Part shown: in pieces, positions 24,869 to 33,789 of the stretch
Layout of the letters: each line of letters starts with the position of its first letter
Numbering within the stretch: the first letter of the stretch is position 1
Assembly (NCBI RefSeq): GCF_900112025.1
Contig: NZ_FOKL01000003.1
Location: 124,001 to 188,000 of the forward strand
From: Janthinobacterium sp. 344
GTDB lineage: Bacteria > Pseudomonadota > Gammaproteobacteria > Burkholderiales > Burkholderiaceae_D
Length of the DNA: 64,000 nucleotides
Direction: 5' to 3'
Translations under genes and position numbers: made by a program
The notes under the pieces: model-generated
Told to the model about the DNA's origin: nothing
Seen by the model: only the letters and a program-made list of their open reading frames with translations
Database searches by the model: none

Positions 24869-26056
24869 ATGAGCAAAATTTTGTTATTTGTACACGGTAC
24901 GGGTGTGCGTAAGGCTGGTTATGACTCCTCCATGGAGTTAATCAAGCGCCAATTGGTGGCGTATCATTGTAACGTGAGGCTGGAAGGATGCTTCTGGGGT
25001 GGCAGTGTCGGCGCCACCCTGCCCGACGAATGCCGTTCTGTGCCGGGCTACGGTAACACCCGCAGCATTGGAAACACCGCTGAGGACGACGACCTAGCCC
25101 TTTGGAACTTGCTGTGCCGTGAGCCCACCGCGGAACTGGGCATGCTAGCCACGAGCGGGGGCGTGATGGCGGCTTACCCGCCCAACCTGCCACACCCAGG
25201 CGTGCAGCTATGCGCGCAATTCGCCGGGCTTCAACACCATCCAGAGTTGGTGCGCGCCGTCGCCGACTTGGCGCCGGACCATACGGCCGCGTCCATCCTG
25301 TCCCTCATCAGCGGATCACCAGCGTACGCCGCGGCCGAACAGTGCGGCGCTGCGGCAACGCCCAGCCACGCCGCCGCGCTGGCGCGTGCGGTGGTCGCCA
25401 CCCTTCAATATTTGGCGCTAGAACAGGGCTTGCCCGTGTACGACGCGCATGGTAGTAACGCACTGGCGACTCAGCTGGGGCAAGCACTGGGAAGCAACGT
25501 GCGCGGCCCGGTCGGCGCCGGACTCACTTCCCTGCTGTCCTGGGGGGCGACGTGGTACAGCCGCGCCCGACGGGGACGGCTGACCGACCAAGGCTATGCT
25601 GCCGCGGGTGACATTCTGTGCTACCAGTCGCGCGGCGATGCGTTGCGAGATTTTCTGCTCAACAAGATCGCCGAGTTTCCTGACGACCAAGTGATCTTGT
25701 TTGCGCACAGCCTAGGTGGCATTGCGTCGTTTGAAACCCTGATTCAGCACCAGCCCGCCAATGTGGCCAAGCTAATCACCTTTGGATCACAGTCGCCCTT
25801 CCTGTACGAGATGGACGCACTGTCAAAGCTGCGGCGGAACGCGGAGTTGCCCGTATCCTTGCCGGACCTATTTCCACCGTGGAGCAATTTCTATGACCTC
25901 AACGACCCGCTCAGCTACCTGGCTGGCAAGCTGTTCGACAGCCGGGTCAGCGACCATGAGGTGAAAAGCGGTATGCCCTTCCCTGCCGCGCACAGCGCCT
26001 ACCTGCGCAACGAACCGTTTTGGCACTTGGTAAGTAGTAAGGTCGCACTTGTTTAA
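24869..26056 (+). CDS. Alpha/beta hydrolase (lipase-like) first gene of the conflict operon
   Basis: The 395-residue product begins with ILLFVHGTGVRKAGYD, the oxyanion-strand HGTG of alpha/beta hydrolases. The nucleophile elbow is FAHSLGG near residue 278 (G/A-x-S-x-G), followed by LITFGSQSPFLY. A candidate catalytic Asp lies in FYDLNDPLSYL and a His in the C-terminal PAAHSAYL. It has no signal peptide. It probably cleaves an ester or lipid in the cytoplasm. The stop overlaps the next gene by eight bases, so it is part of the vWA-MoxR-VMAP operon. A phospholipase-like effector that damages the membrane on activation is a reasonable guess. Confidence 0.75.
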   Translation: MSKILLFVHGTGVRKAGYDSSMELIKRQLVAYHCNVRLEGCFWGGSVGATLPDECRSVPGYGNTRSIGNTAEDDDLALWNLLCREPTAELGMLATSGGVMAAYPPNLPHPGVQLCAQFAGLQHHPELVRAVADLAPDHTAASILSLISGSPAYAAAEQCGAAATPSHAAALARAVVATLQYLALEQGLPVYDAHGSNALATQLGQALGSNVRGPVGAGLTSLLSWGATWYSRARRGRLTDQGYAAAGDILCYQSRGDALRDFLLNKIAEFPDDQVILFAHSLGGIASFETLIQHQPANVAKLITFGSQSPFLYEMDALSKLRRNAELPVSLPDLFPPWSNFYDLNDPLSYLAGKLFDSRVSDHEVKSGMPFPAAHSAYLRNEPFWHLVSSKVALV

Positions 26057-28031
26057 TCCAGATCCCAAGCAACTGCGGGTCGTGTTGGTGGGTATAGATC
26101 AATATGCCTACGCTCCGGCCTGGCGTCTGGATGGCCCCGAGGCGGACGCCAGGCGCATGGCCGCCTGGCTGATGACGCAAGGAGTGGAGCCGGACCAGAT
26201 CACCATGTTCCTTTCGCCGGCTGGCTGGCAAGCACCCGAGATGCTGCAGTGGGCCGACCAGTGCGAGCTGAAACCTGAGCGGCGCCGTCACGCCACCCAG
26301 GAGGTGATCAAGCGTTTCGTGGACATCGAACTACCCAAGGCAAGCGGCGAGGCACTGCTGGTCTACTGGGGCGGCCACGGTCTGATCGACCATCAGGGCG
26401 TAGAGCGATACCTGGTGCTGGCGGACGCTACCGAGGACCAAACGTATTACGTCAACCTACAGCAATTGCTGTCGGTGCTGAAACGGTCAGAGCTCAGTCA
26501 TTTGCGGCGACAGGTGTGCATCGTCGATACCTGCGCCACGCCCAGGGACGCCATCAAGACCAAGCTGACGCTCAACGACACCAATTTCACCATTGGTTCG
26601 CTGGCGCACCAGGCAATCTCGCAGTGCATCCTGCTTGCGGCTTCCGATGGCTTGTACGCCAAGAATGATAGCGCCGCCCGGCGAGGGGTGTTCTCCCACC
26701 ATCTGCTCAATGCGCTGGCGAACGGCCCCGGACGGCCCGGACCCGAGGAATTCGCCGCCGCCTTCGAGTGCGCGCTGAAGGACCCAGCGCTCGGCGAGCA
26801 GCGCCCCCGCAGGTGGCTGATCGACACCGCGAACGACCGACAGGAGCACGGCTGGGCCGCCCCCGCTGACGATCCGGTCGCTGACTTGCTTGCCCTCGTG
26901 CGCACCCATATTCCCGATGTCACGCTGGCGCGGTACGAACGGCTGTATCTGCGCAGCCTGCCCAATCCTACCCGTGCCGTGCAGCAAGGCGGAGCGGAGG
27001 ATTGGCTACGACATCTGCACGACGTGCCCGTGGCAGATACACACCGACCGCCGCCGTTGGCGGAGTTCGCGATCCGCTTGGCCAAGGAAACCGGGGCGAC
27101 CGTGCTGGAGGACTGGGCTGCAAGCGCCTGCAAGCCGGAACAGTTGGTTCAGCTTCAGCTAAAGCTGCAGGACGAGGGCCAGCGTGACACCGAGCGGACT
27201 ACCTTGTTCATCGAACTGGACGAGAGAGCCCAAAAATTGTGCTGGTGGCTTAGCGCCGCGCAGCCTCACTTCCGCACCCAGCCTGCCGTTCTGACTCTGG
27301 CACCTGCCCGCCTGCACGAGAGTTTCGCGGACGCGCTGGGAACCGTGCTCAGTGAAGCACATCTCCGCACGGGTACGGAGTGCGAGCTTTGGGTAGGTCT
27401 CATCTTGCCCAGTAATTTACTGGCTGCGGGCCTGGAAGACGTCAGCATCGGCGTGGTGCTGGATGGCGCTTACAGCGACCAATCCCTGCACGAACGTTAC
27501 CCGCTGCTGCTCCACTGGAGCCAACGTGCTTGGAGTATAAGTGCGGGACTTCCCTCGTCCCCTTGGGGACTGGCCGTAAAGAAGATCAAAGAGCGCATGG
27601 CCCAGGGCGGAGGCACGCTAATGTACTGGCTGGACCACAACCACCGCAAGCCTGAGGAGGTGGCCCGACTAGAACTGATCCGTGGGCATTCAAGACTGAC
27701 TTGCATCGGCATCGATGGCCAACCGGCGAACGCCAGGCCGCTAGATGAACTCGTGTCGGGCTGTCTGCGGCAAGGCATACCGTGCCTGCTGTTGATCAGG
27801 CAGGCCACTTCCAACACTGTCGACGATGTCACGAAGCGCGCCGAACGAGACGAACTCGGGCTCTCACTTGGCGCCTCTCCAGCGGCGGACACCCCGCTAG
27901 TGCTGAGGAACCTGTGGGCCGCGTCCACCACGGACAGCATTCTGTCCGGTGCCCGGCTCGTGTGGGACCTGCCGTCGCACTTACCGTCGCCCGTACAACT
28001 TCAACCTCCTTTCTCAGGACATCAGATATGA
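26049..28031 (+). CDS. Caspase-like protease fused to VMAP-C domain
   Basis: The 660-residue protein has an N-terminal caspase-fold domain (about residues 1-265). The strand RVVLVGIDQY starts it; the catalytic His is in YWGGHGL near 108 and the catalytic Cys in VDTCATP near 163. After a linker comes a region matching VMAP-C (vWA-MoxR-associated protein, about residues 330-640). It includes WVGLILPSNLLAAG and RYPLLLHWSQRAW, which parallel the family's EF-lP..LL and ryPVVVR..R segments. In ternary conflict systems VMAP links the effector to the MoxR/vWA switch. The start is a TTG overlapping the hydrolase stop, with AAGG upstream. It overlaps the MoxR gene by ATGA. Confidence 0.8.
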   Translation: MFNPDPKQLRVVLVGIDQYAYAPAWRLDGPEADARRMAAWLMTQGVEPDQITMFLSPAGWQAPEMLQWADQCELKPERRRHATQEVIKRFVDIELPKASGEALLVYWGGHGLIDHQGVERYLVLADATEDQTYYVNLQQLLSVLKRSELSHLRRQVCIVDTCATPRDAIKTKLTLNDTNFTIGSLAHQAISQCILLAASDGLYAKNDSAARRGVFSHHLLNALANGPGRPGPEEFAAAFECALKDPALGEQRPRRWLIDTANDRQEHGWAAPADDPVADLLALVRTHIPDVTLARYERLYLRSLPNPTRAVQQGGAEDWLRHLHDVPVADTHRPPPLAEFAIRLAKETGATVLEDWAASACKPEQLVQLQLKLQDEGQRDTERTTLFIELDERAQKLCWWLSAAQPHFRTQPAVLTLAPARLHESFADALGTVLSEAHLRTGTECELWVGLILPSNLLAAGLEDVSIGVVLDGAYSDQSLHERYPLLLHWSQRAWSISAGLPSSPWGLAVKKIKERMAQGGGTLMYWLDHNHRKPEEVARLELIRGHSRLTCIGIDGQPANARPLDELVSGCLRQGIPCLLLIRQATSNTVDDVTKRAERDELGLSLGASPAADTPLVLRNLWAASTTDSILSGARLVWDLPSHLPSPVQLQPPFSGHQI

Positions 28032-29023
28032 GCACCGAAAACGAACAGGATTGGCGCATTTACCGCGGCGACGGCCAAGTCCACACCGGATGGCAGCCGC
28101 CTGAACCTCCGATTTGGCGCCCTCGCCGTTCCGCCGCCGCCGCTAAAGTCGTCGTGCCGCCACTGTCGGAGGCGGCCAGTCACCACGGAAGCCATTACAA
28201 AAGCAGCGAGGAAATCGTTCGTATCGTCAACGCCGCCATGCACCTGCGCCGTCCACTATTGATCACGGGCGCGCCGGGCACCGGCAAATCCACCTTGGTC
28301 GATGCCATCGCCTACGAACTTGACCTAGGAGAGCCACTGCGCTGGTCGGTAACATCGCGCAGCACCTTGCACGATGCGTTGTACAGCTACGACGCTATTG
28401 GCCGCGCCCAGCACCGCGAAGCCGAAATGCGTGACGGCCAGCCGCTGGACATAGGCCACTTTATCCGGCTGGGGCCGCTGGGCACAGCCATGCTGCCGGC
28501 TGACCGTCCGCGTGTCCTGCTCATCGACGAGATCGACAAAGCGGACATCGACCTTCCCAACGACCTGCTCAATGTGTTGGAGGAAGGGCGCTTTCACATC
28601 CCGGAACTCGGTCGGCTGGGCAAAAAGACCTACAACGTGCTGACCCGCGATGGCGAGCCGGCCGCGATCACCGGCGGCGACGTGGAATGCTTTGAATATC
28701 CACTGGTGGTTATGACCAGCAATGGCGAGCGCGACTTCCCCGCCCCTTTTTTGCGCCGTTGCCTGCAGCTGCGCATGCCTGACCCTTGCGAGAATCCGGA
28801 GCGGTTGCGCGCCATCGTCGAGGCCCACTTGGGCGACGCGATGGCGAACAACGCGGCTGGCATGATCGAACATTTCATCCAGCGCGCGCAGGACGGCGAG
28901 ATATTGGCCACGGACCAGTTGCTAAACGCGGTGCAACTGGTCATGGGAGCCTACGCCATGAGCGATAAGGATAGGCTAGCCTTGGCCGACCAGCTTACAG
29001 TCAGCTTGGGCAGAAAGCCCTGA
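28028..29023 (+). CDS. MoxR family AAA+ ATPase
   Basis: The 331-residue product has Walker A GAPGTGKS near residues 81-88, Walker B VLLIDEIDKAD near 164-174, a sensor 1 region VVMTSNGERDFP near 230, and an arginine finger region FLRRC. This is the MoxR-type AAA+ fold that, with vWA partners, remodels or gates associated proteins using ATP. The start overlaps the VMAP gene stop (ATGA), and the next gene begins two bases after its stop. Together they form the NTP-dependent switch of a ternary conflict system. Confidence 0.88.
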   Translation: MSTENEQDWRIYRGDGQVHTGWQPPEPPIWRPRRSAAAAKVVVPPLSEAASHHGSHYKSSEEIVRIVNAAMHLRRPLLITGAPGTGKSTLVDAIAYELDLGEPLRWSVTSRSTLHDALYSYDAIGRAQHREAEMRDGQPLDIGHFIRLGPLGTAMLPADRPRVLLIDEIDKADIDLPNDLLNVLEEGRFHIPELGRLGKKTYNVLTRDGEPAAITGGDVECFEYPLVVMTSNGERDFPAPFLRRCLQLRMPDPCENPERLRAIVEAHLGDAMANNAAGMIEHFIQRAQDGEILATDQLLNAVQLVMGAYAMSDKDRLALADQLTVSLGRKP

Positions 29024-29025
29024 AC

Positions 29026-32000
29026 ATGATCGCTACCCTGCTCGACGCCCTGCACCAGGCTGGCATCGCATTTACCTCGCGCGAGCTGCAGGATATCGTG
29101 CTTCTGGCCAGCCGCATGGACTCGCGCCGCGCGCATAATGGCGAGGCCGGCGATGACACCAGGGCCGTGCTGGAGAGCCCCGCGCCAGCAAGCGCCCCCG
29201 CTCCCCGGCAGGATACGTCCGATCGGGCTGAGGTGCCCGCCATGGCGGCGTCGGCCACGCCCGCTGCGTCGGCGCTGGAAGGGGCACAGGCAGCCCTGCA
29301 CGCGGCTGTCACCACCGGCACTGTGCGTGGCAATACGCTGCGCGTTGCTGGCGTGGCACCGCTACCCGCGCCTACCGGCTACCGCCGCGCCCTGTATCCA
29401 TTCATGCGCCGGCTGGTCACCCCGGACGCGGGCTCTCTGGACGAGGAAGCCACCGCCACGCAGGCTGTGGAGACGGGAATCTGGATGCCGGTCCGCCGGA
29501 GCGCGCGGGAGCGGTGGTTTGACCTCACCCTGCTGGTGGAAGACTCGCCGTCCGTCGACCTGTGGCACGAAGCGATTGCGCAGCTGGCGCAAAACTTGCA
29601 TAACCATAGCGGCATGCGCAGTGTGGCGGCCTATCGGCTGGTATTGGGCCCGAAGCAGCACCTGGTATCCATCGGCTCTGGCACGCGCCATCCTCTGGCG
29701 GTATTGCGTCAGGGCGGTGCGCGCCAGCTGATCGTTTTCGCCACCGACGGCACCAGCGTCCTCTGGCGCGACGGCCGGCTGCACAGCCTATTGAACCGTT
29801 TGGCGGCTACAACCCCGGTGAGCGTCCTGCAACTGCTGCCCCGGCACGCCTGGCGCTACACGGCGCTGGGCGCGCCTGGCATCGAGCTGCAGGCAGGCTG
29901 GCCCGGCCAACCCAATGCCGCCATGGCGGCCGACGTGCCGTGGTGGTTGGACGACGTGGGCGCGGTGAACGCGCTGCGCCTGCCTGCGCTGAGCCTGGAT
30001 CTGACCGATACAGCGCAGTGGGCGCGCGCCATGCACGCGCAAGGCGATGCCCGTGTGCCCGGCTGGCTCCTGCCGGCCCCGCTCCCTGTTCCCAACCCTG
30101 AGATAATCGCGGCTACTGCGACCGCCGAGGCGCCGAGGGCTATCGATCCCGCGCTGCACATCGCTAGCTTCCAGCACATGGTGTCGGCACAGGCCTACGA
30201 CTTGGCCGTGTTCCTGTCCGCCATCGATCCGCTGACGGTGCCGGTAATGCGCCTGGTACAACGTGCCATGCTCCCGTCCACCGGCACCGACGTGCTGGCG
30301 GAATTCTTCGTCGGCGGCCTGCTGGAGCTGAGTGGCCCAGCGGACGCGCCGCGTGACGAGCGCCAGTACCGCTTCCGGCCGGGCCTTCGGCAAGAGCTGG
30401 CAGGCGCGCTGCGAATGAGCGAGGGCCAGCGGATCGAGGACCAGCTGCGCACGGTCGGTAATCTGATCGCCGCGCAGGGGGGCGGCGCCGCCACGGTAAA
30501 GGCCAGCTTTCCCGCACCAAACGGCCACCCGATGCTCTGCGAATGGAGCCTGCCGTTTGCGCAGGTGTCACTGCACGCGCTGAACCGGATCGAACAGGCC
30601 GGGGCGGCGGTTCAGCTCACGGCTTCGATGACGGCTGAGGCCTACGTTGAACCCGCGCTCGTACCTGTGACCGCACCGCTGGTGACTGGCAACCTACGCA
30701 TCCTGCATCTATCTGACTTGCATGCAGGGGAGGACCAGCGCCAAGCTTGGCACGAACGCAAAGAATTCGGCGTCGCATGGGACGAGAACCTGCGCACGCT
30801 TAACGCTCATGGCGGCGTTGACATGGTATGTATTTCGGGCGACCTTACATGGAATGGTGAGCCCGAACACTTCGAGCAGCTTTCGGTCTTTCTGGATCGC
30901 ACCCTATCGGTGCTGGGCTTGACGAACAGCAGCGTATACGCGATTCCTGGTAACCATGACATGGCGGTGCAGCAGTTTACCCCGCTGTTCACAGCCGATT
31001 CTAAGGATATATTTGCGAAAACTAGCAACTATCGCCGCTGGGCCAGCAGCTACTTGGGCCGCAACTATGACGAGGCCAACGCGCCCTACGCGGACTGTAC
31101 TGTCTTCGCCAACCACGGTTTTGTTCCCGTGCGCGTGCTGGAATGGGGCAGTTCATGGACCATGCTGAACCCTGCCAGCCAAGGCGCTGCTATCGAGCAA
31201 CTGCAGGGGTTGCTGGATGAAGGGCGTCGCGACAGCAGCGCGTGCATCAGCATTTTGCTCAGTCACATACCGCTGTCTGCAATGCCACGGGCGGAAAGTA
31301 TCGAACGATTACTGCGGAAGAGCGGCGTGCACCTAGTGCTGCATAGTCACTATCGCACTGATGACGAGAGCGGCTGGTCCATGGCGGCCGGCTCGTCCAT
31401 GCTGGTCAGCCGCGTTACTGGCACCGCCAGCCGCTCAAACGACCGCGGCAATATGCTGCTGCTGGACTTCATGGTCACGCCGTCGCAGGCGTTGCCGAGC
31501 AGGTGCTGGCAGCGTTACTGGTCGTTCAAGAAAGGGCGCTGGGAATCCCTGGGAGCCGCGTATTGGGATGAACAGGGGCATCCATATTCGCTCAGCGGCC
31601 CACGGCCCTCACCAGCACGGGAGGTGCCGTTCATCGGACGGCACGCGGAAATGGAAGCGCTCGACTCCGCAGTGCAAGCAGGCGTGCCATTCTGGATTAG
31701 CGGTCGGGAAGGAATCGGCAAGACGGCGATCGCGTATGAATATTTCAGCCATCGGCCGGACCTACCGGTCGAATGGCTCGATGCAGGCACGGAAGGCGAT
31801 TTACGCTTCGAAATGATGCGCGCAACGGGAAAATACTATGCGCCAGATGTGTTCTACCAGCGCCTGCGCATGGAGTTGAAAAAGCGCCGCAGTTTGCTGG
31901 TCATCGATAACATCAACACAGCCGAGCAAGCTGCTGCTCTCCAAGCTTTCCTGCACGAATTGGAAGGCTGGCCCATACTAATATTGTCGCGGTTGCCGGT

Positions 32001-33219
32001 ACCGCCATGGCTGCGCCAGCACTTGACATTGGGGCCACTGTCCGAATCCGAGTCTGCGGAATTAATTGGTGCTGCGTCGCCACATAGGTACATTCCGGCC
32101 AGCACGCGGCGCGAGCTGATCGATGCCTCGGGAGGTGTGCCGAAGAAGCTGATAGAAACGGTACACACGCCAGTTACCTCGGCTGCCGAACTGAATAGCT
32201 ATCAGCACGAGTTGATCGAGGCAGCTTTATCCGCTACCCGGAAGGCGCGTAATCGTGGCAACCGCAAGGCAGGAGTCTTGGTGCAACCCGCTGGCTCGGG
32301 CTCAATGTCGATCTTGACGGGATATCTGCAACGCTGCCACCAGGCATTACGTCTGTCGCACAGCGTCATCGTCATCGATCAAGCTGACCTCGCCGATATG
32401 CTTCTGCAGAGGTTTTCACGAGGTGAATTGTTGACCGCTCTGGCGCCTCATTCCGCAAAGGAACTGGAACACTTGCTTAACGCCGAAACTGATTCAACCG
32501 TGCTGATCACGACAGTTGAACAAATGGAACTGCTGAAGGTGTGCGAGGCGACATGTATCGTTGTCTTTTACAAGATGCGCGCACCGTCTAGCCACCTGAT
32601 GGAAAAATTTCCCAGCAGCACATCGATCGTGTTTGCTGATCATCCTTCGGAGACATTAAAAAAATTCGGCTCGCAGATCAACATGCCGAAAAAACCTGGC
32701 CCGAATCGCAGCATGCTCTTCGAACTTCCTACTATGCCGGTGCCGTTTCTGCGGCGTGGTAATCTGAATTATTACCTAATTAGCGAAGTGGCTGGCTTTA
32801 TTTCGCGTAACTTGTCGAAGCGCCCTCATTCTGTGCCATCCCTGTTGCTAATCATCGTGCCCAATATTCCCTGCGCTATAGCCCTCAGCGCCGAACTTGA
32901 GGCGCAGCTAACTGTCGAAGGATATATTGTCAACGCCACCACCAAAATGGGCCAACGGGAATGGCTGAATTATCGCTCCGGCGACTACGACAAGCCTAGC
33001 CTCTATATCGTGACCAGCAACCAGGTTACGCACGAGCGGTTTGAGGTGCCGGCAGTCTGCTATGTGTGCTGTCCTTTGTCCCAGCCCGCGCAAAGCAATC
33101 TGCTGGCCAGCGTGACAAATGCGCGCGAAAGCTCCTCAAGCCCTGTAGTCGTTGACTTGGCAGGCAACGGCTTGCAGGAAAAAATGACACGGATGCTGAA
33201 CCGGTGGGAAGGACTCTAA
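29026..33219 (+). CDS. Giant vWA-metallophosphoesterase-NTPase protein with a degenerate HsdR-like helicase tail
   Basis: The 1,397-residue protein joins at least five parts. (1) Residues 1-50: a SAV_2336-like helical start (FTSRELQDIVLLASRM). (2) About 150-450: a vWA-like domain with MIDAS-like EDSPS in LLVEDSPSVDLW near 172. (3) About 555-850: a calcineurin-like metallophosphoesterase with LSDLHAGED, ISGDLTW, PGNHDM, LSHIPL and LHSHYR, so all metal ligands appear present. (4) About 865-1040: a P-loop NTPase with GREGIGKT near 895 and LLVIDNIN near 957. (5) About 1065-1390: a region that tracks the type I restriction HsdR helicase motif by motif but with broken catalytic residues. It is the last gene of the operon; no stop or frameshift interrupts it. 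Confidence 0.8.
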   Translation: MIATLLDALHQAGIAFTSRELQDIVLLASRMDSRRAHNGEAGDDTRAVLESPAPASAPAPRQDTSDRAEVPAMAASATPAASALEGAQAALHAAVTTGTVRGNTLRVAGVAPLPAPTGYRRALYPFMRRLVTPDAGSLDEEATATQAVETGIWMPVRRSARERWFDLTLLVEDSPSVDLWHEAIAQLAQNLHNHSGMRSVAAYRLVLGPKQHLVSIGSGTRHPLAVLRQGGARQLIVFATDGTSVLWRDGRLHSLLNRLAATTPVSVLQLLPRHAWRYTALGAPGIELQAGWPGQPNAAMAADVPWWLDDVGAVNALRLPALSLDLTDTAQWARAMHAQGDARVPGWLLPAPLPVPNPEIIAATATAEAPRAIDPALHIASFQHMVSAQAYDLAVFLSAIDPLTVPVMRLVQRAMLPSTGTDVLAEFFVGGLLELSGPADAPRDERQYRFRPGLRQELAGALRMSEGQRIEDQLRTVGNLIAAQGGGAATVKASFPAPNGHPMLCEWSLPFAQVSLHALNRIEQAGAAVQLTASMTAEAYVEPALVPVTAPLVTGNLRILHLSDLHAGEDQRQAWHERKEFGVAWDENLRTLNAHGGVDMVCISGDLTWNGEPEHFEQLSVFLDRTLSVLGLTNSSVYAIPGNHDMAVQQFTPLFTADSKDIFAKTSNYRRWASSYLGRNYDEANAPYADCTVFANHGFVPVRVLEWGSSWTMLNPASQGAAIEQLQGLLDEGRRDSSACISILLSHIPLSAMPRAESIERLLRKSGVHLVLHSHYRTDDESGWSMAAGSSMLVSRVTGTASRSNDRGNMLLLDFMVTPSQALPSRCWQRYWSFKKGRWESLGAAYWDEQGHPYSLSGPRPSPAREVPFIGRHAEMEALDSAVQAGVPFWISGREGIGKTAIAYEYFSHRPDLPVEWLDAGTEGDLRFEMMRATGKYYAPDVFYQRLRMELKKRRSLLVIDNINTAEQAAALQAFLHELEGWPILILSRLPVPPWLRQHLTLGPLSESESAELIGAASPHRYIPASTRRELIDASGGVPKKLIETVHTPVTSAAELNSYQHELIEAALSATRKARNRGNRKAGVLVQPAGSGSMSILTGYLQRCHQALRLSHSVIVIDQADLADMLLQRFSRGELLTALAPHSAKELEHLLNAETDSTVLITTVEQMELLKVCEATCIVVFYKMRAPSSHLMEKFPSSTSIVFADHPSETLKKFGSQINMPKKPGPNRSMLFELPTMPVPFLRRGNLNYYLISEVAGFISRNLSKRPHSVPSLLLIIVPNIPCAIALSAELEAQLTVEGYIVNATTKMGQREWLNYRSGDYDKPSLYIVTSNQVTHERFEVPAVCYVCCPLSQPAQSNLLASVTNARESSSSPVVVDLAGNGLQEKMTRMLNRWEGL

Positions 33220-33716
33220 CGTACAGCATCCAGTTAGGCTTAAACGCGTGCGTCCATCTTTTAAAGACTTTGTAGTGGATGTCGCACAGCAGCAAGAACT
33301 AAGCAGGAAATCATTAGCAATCGAAACATTGGCATTCTCTTTATGACGTGTTGATGAATGTACGCACTCCCCCGTTTTTGTCCATAAAGCAACAGGTAAA
33401 ACTTTATTGGTGTATTTCGCTCCCACCTTTATAATCGGCGGCTGACCTGGCGCTCCGCTCCGAACAAACCAGGCCTGGCCGCCGATGGGCGTTACCGCCC
33501 AGCTTCACCAAAGCCGGCCCGCGAGGCGCCGCCGGCGGCCGCTCACCAACCAGATCGGACAGCTCAGCCTGGCGCCCCCATTCCAGCCCTTTGGTCTGAT
33601 CCCGACGGTCGGCTACACCCTGATCGTCGGCACCGGCAAGGCGGCCGGCAGGCAATTGACCCACTTCGCGCTGCCGCCATGCGGACCAGCGAAGCGCCAC
33701 CGCGGGCGCTACGCCG
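33220..33716. other. Right boundary region of the island
   Basis: AT-richer sequence with no gene up to about 33420 gives way to GC-rich sequence that resembles the backbone. A plus-strand open frame (33485-33766) and a minus-strand one (33404-33700) overlap each other and match nothing I recognise. No direct repeat shared with the left boundary was found by eye. Confidence 0.4.
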
Positions 33717-33745
33717 TTGACACCCGCGAGTACCTGTCCTATAGT
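33717..33745 (+). promoter_or_regulatory. Sigma-70 promoter of the iron permease gene
   Basis: A perfect TTGACA (33717-33722), a 17-base spacer and TATAGT (33740-33745) form a strong consensus promoter. Transcription should begin near 33752, upstream of the Fur box. Confidence 0.7.
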
Positions 33746-33764
33746 CGCCGGGTTAACAAGAAAT

Positions 33765-33783
33765 GAGAATGAGAATCATGATC
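33765..33783 (+). promoter_or_regulatory. Fur box of the iron permease gene
   Basis: The 19 bases at 33765-33783 match 16 of 19 positions of the classical Fur box; the three differences are each G for T. It lies just downstream of the predicted transcription start and before the start codon chosen for the permease, so iron-loaded Fur should block expression. Confidence 0.7.
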
Positions 33784-33789
33784 ATCAAA

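Larger units (their letters stand above)
17270..33420. mobile_element. Probable defence island
   Basis: This 16-kb block is inserted between backbone genes. Its left part is lower in GC than the flanks. It contains only defence-like or decayed mobile genes: HEPN-like protein, XRE-ImmA/IrrE module, OLD nuclease plus helicase, an IS1182-type remnant and a vWA-MoxR-VMAP system. I found no integrase, no tRNA at either end and no flanking direct repeat, so the boundaries are approximate and the mode of acquisition is unknown. Confidence 0.6.

Noticed and set aside
33485..33766. A 93-codon plus-strand frame before the iron permease.
   Set aside because: It runs through the promoter and Fur box of the permease and overlaps an equally long frame on the other strand.
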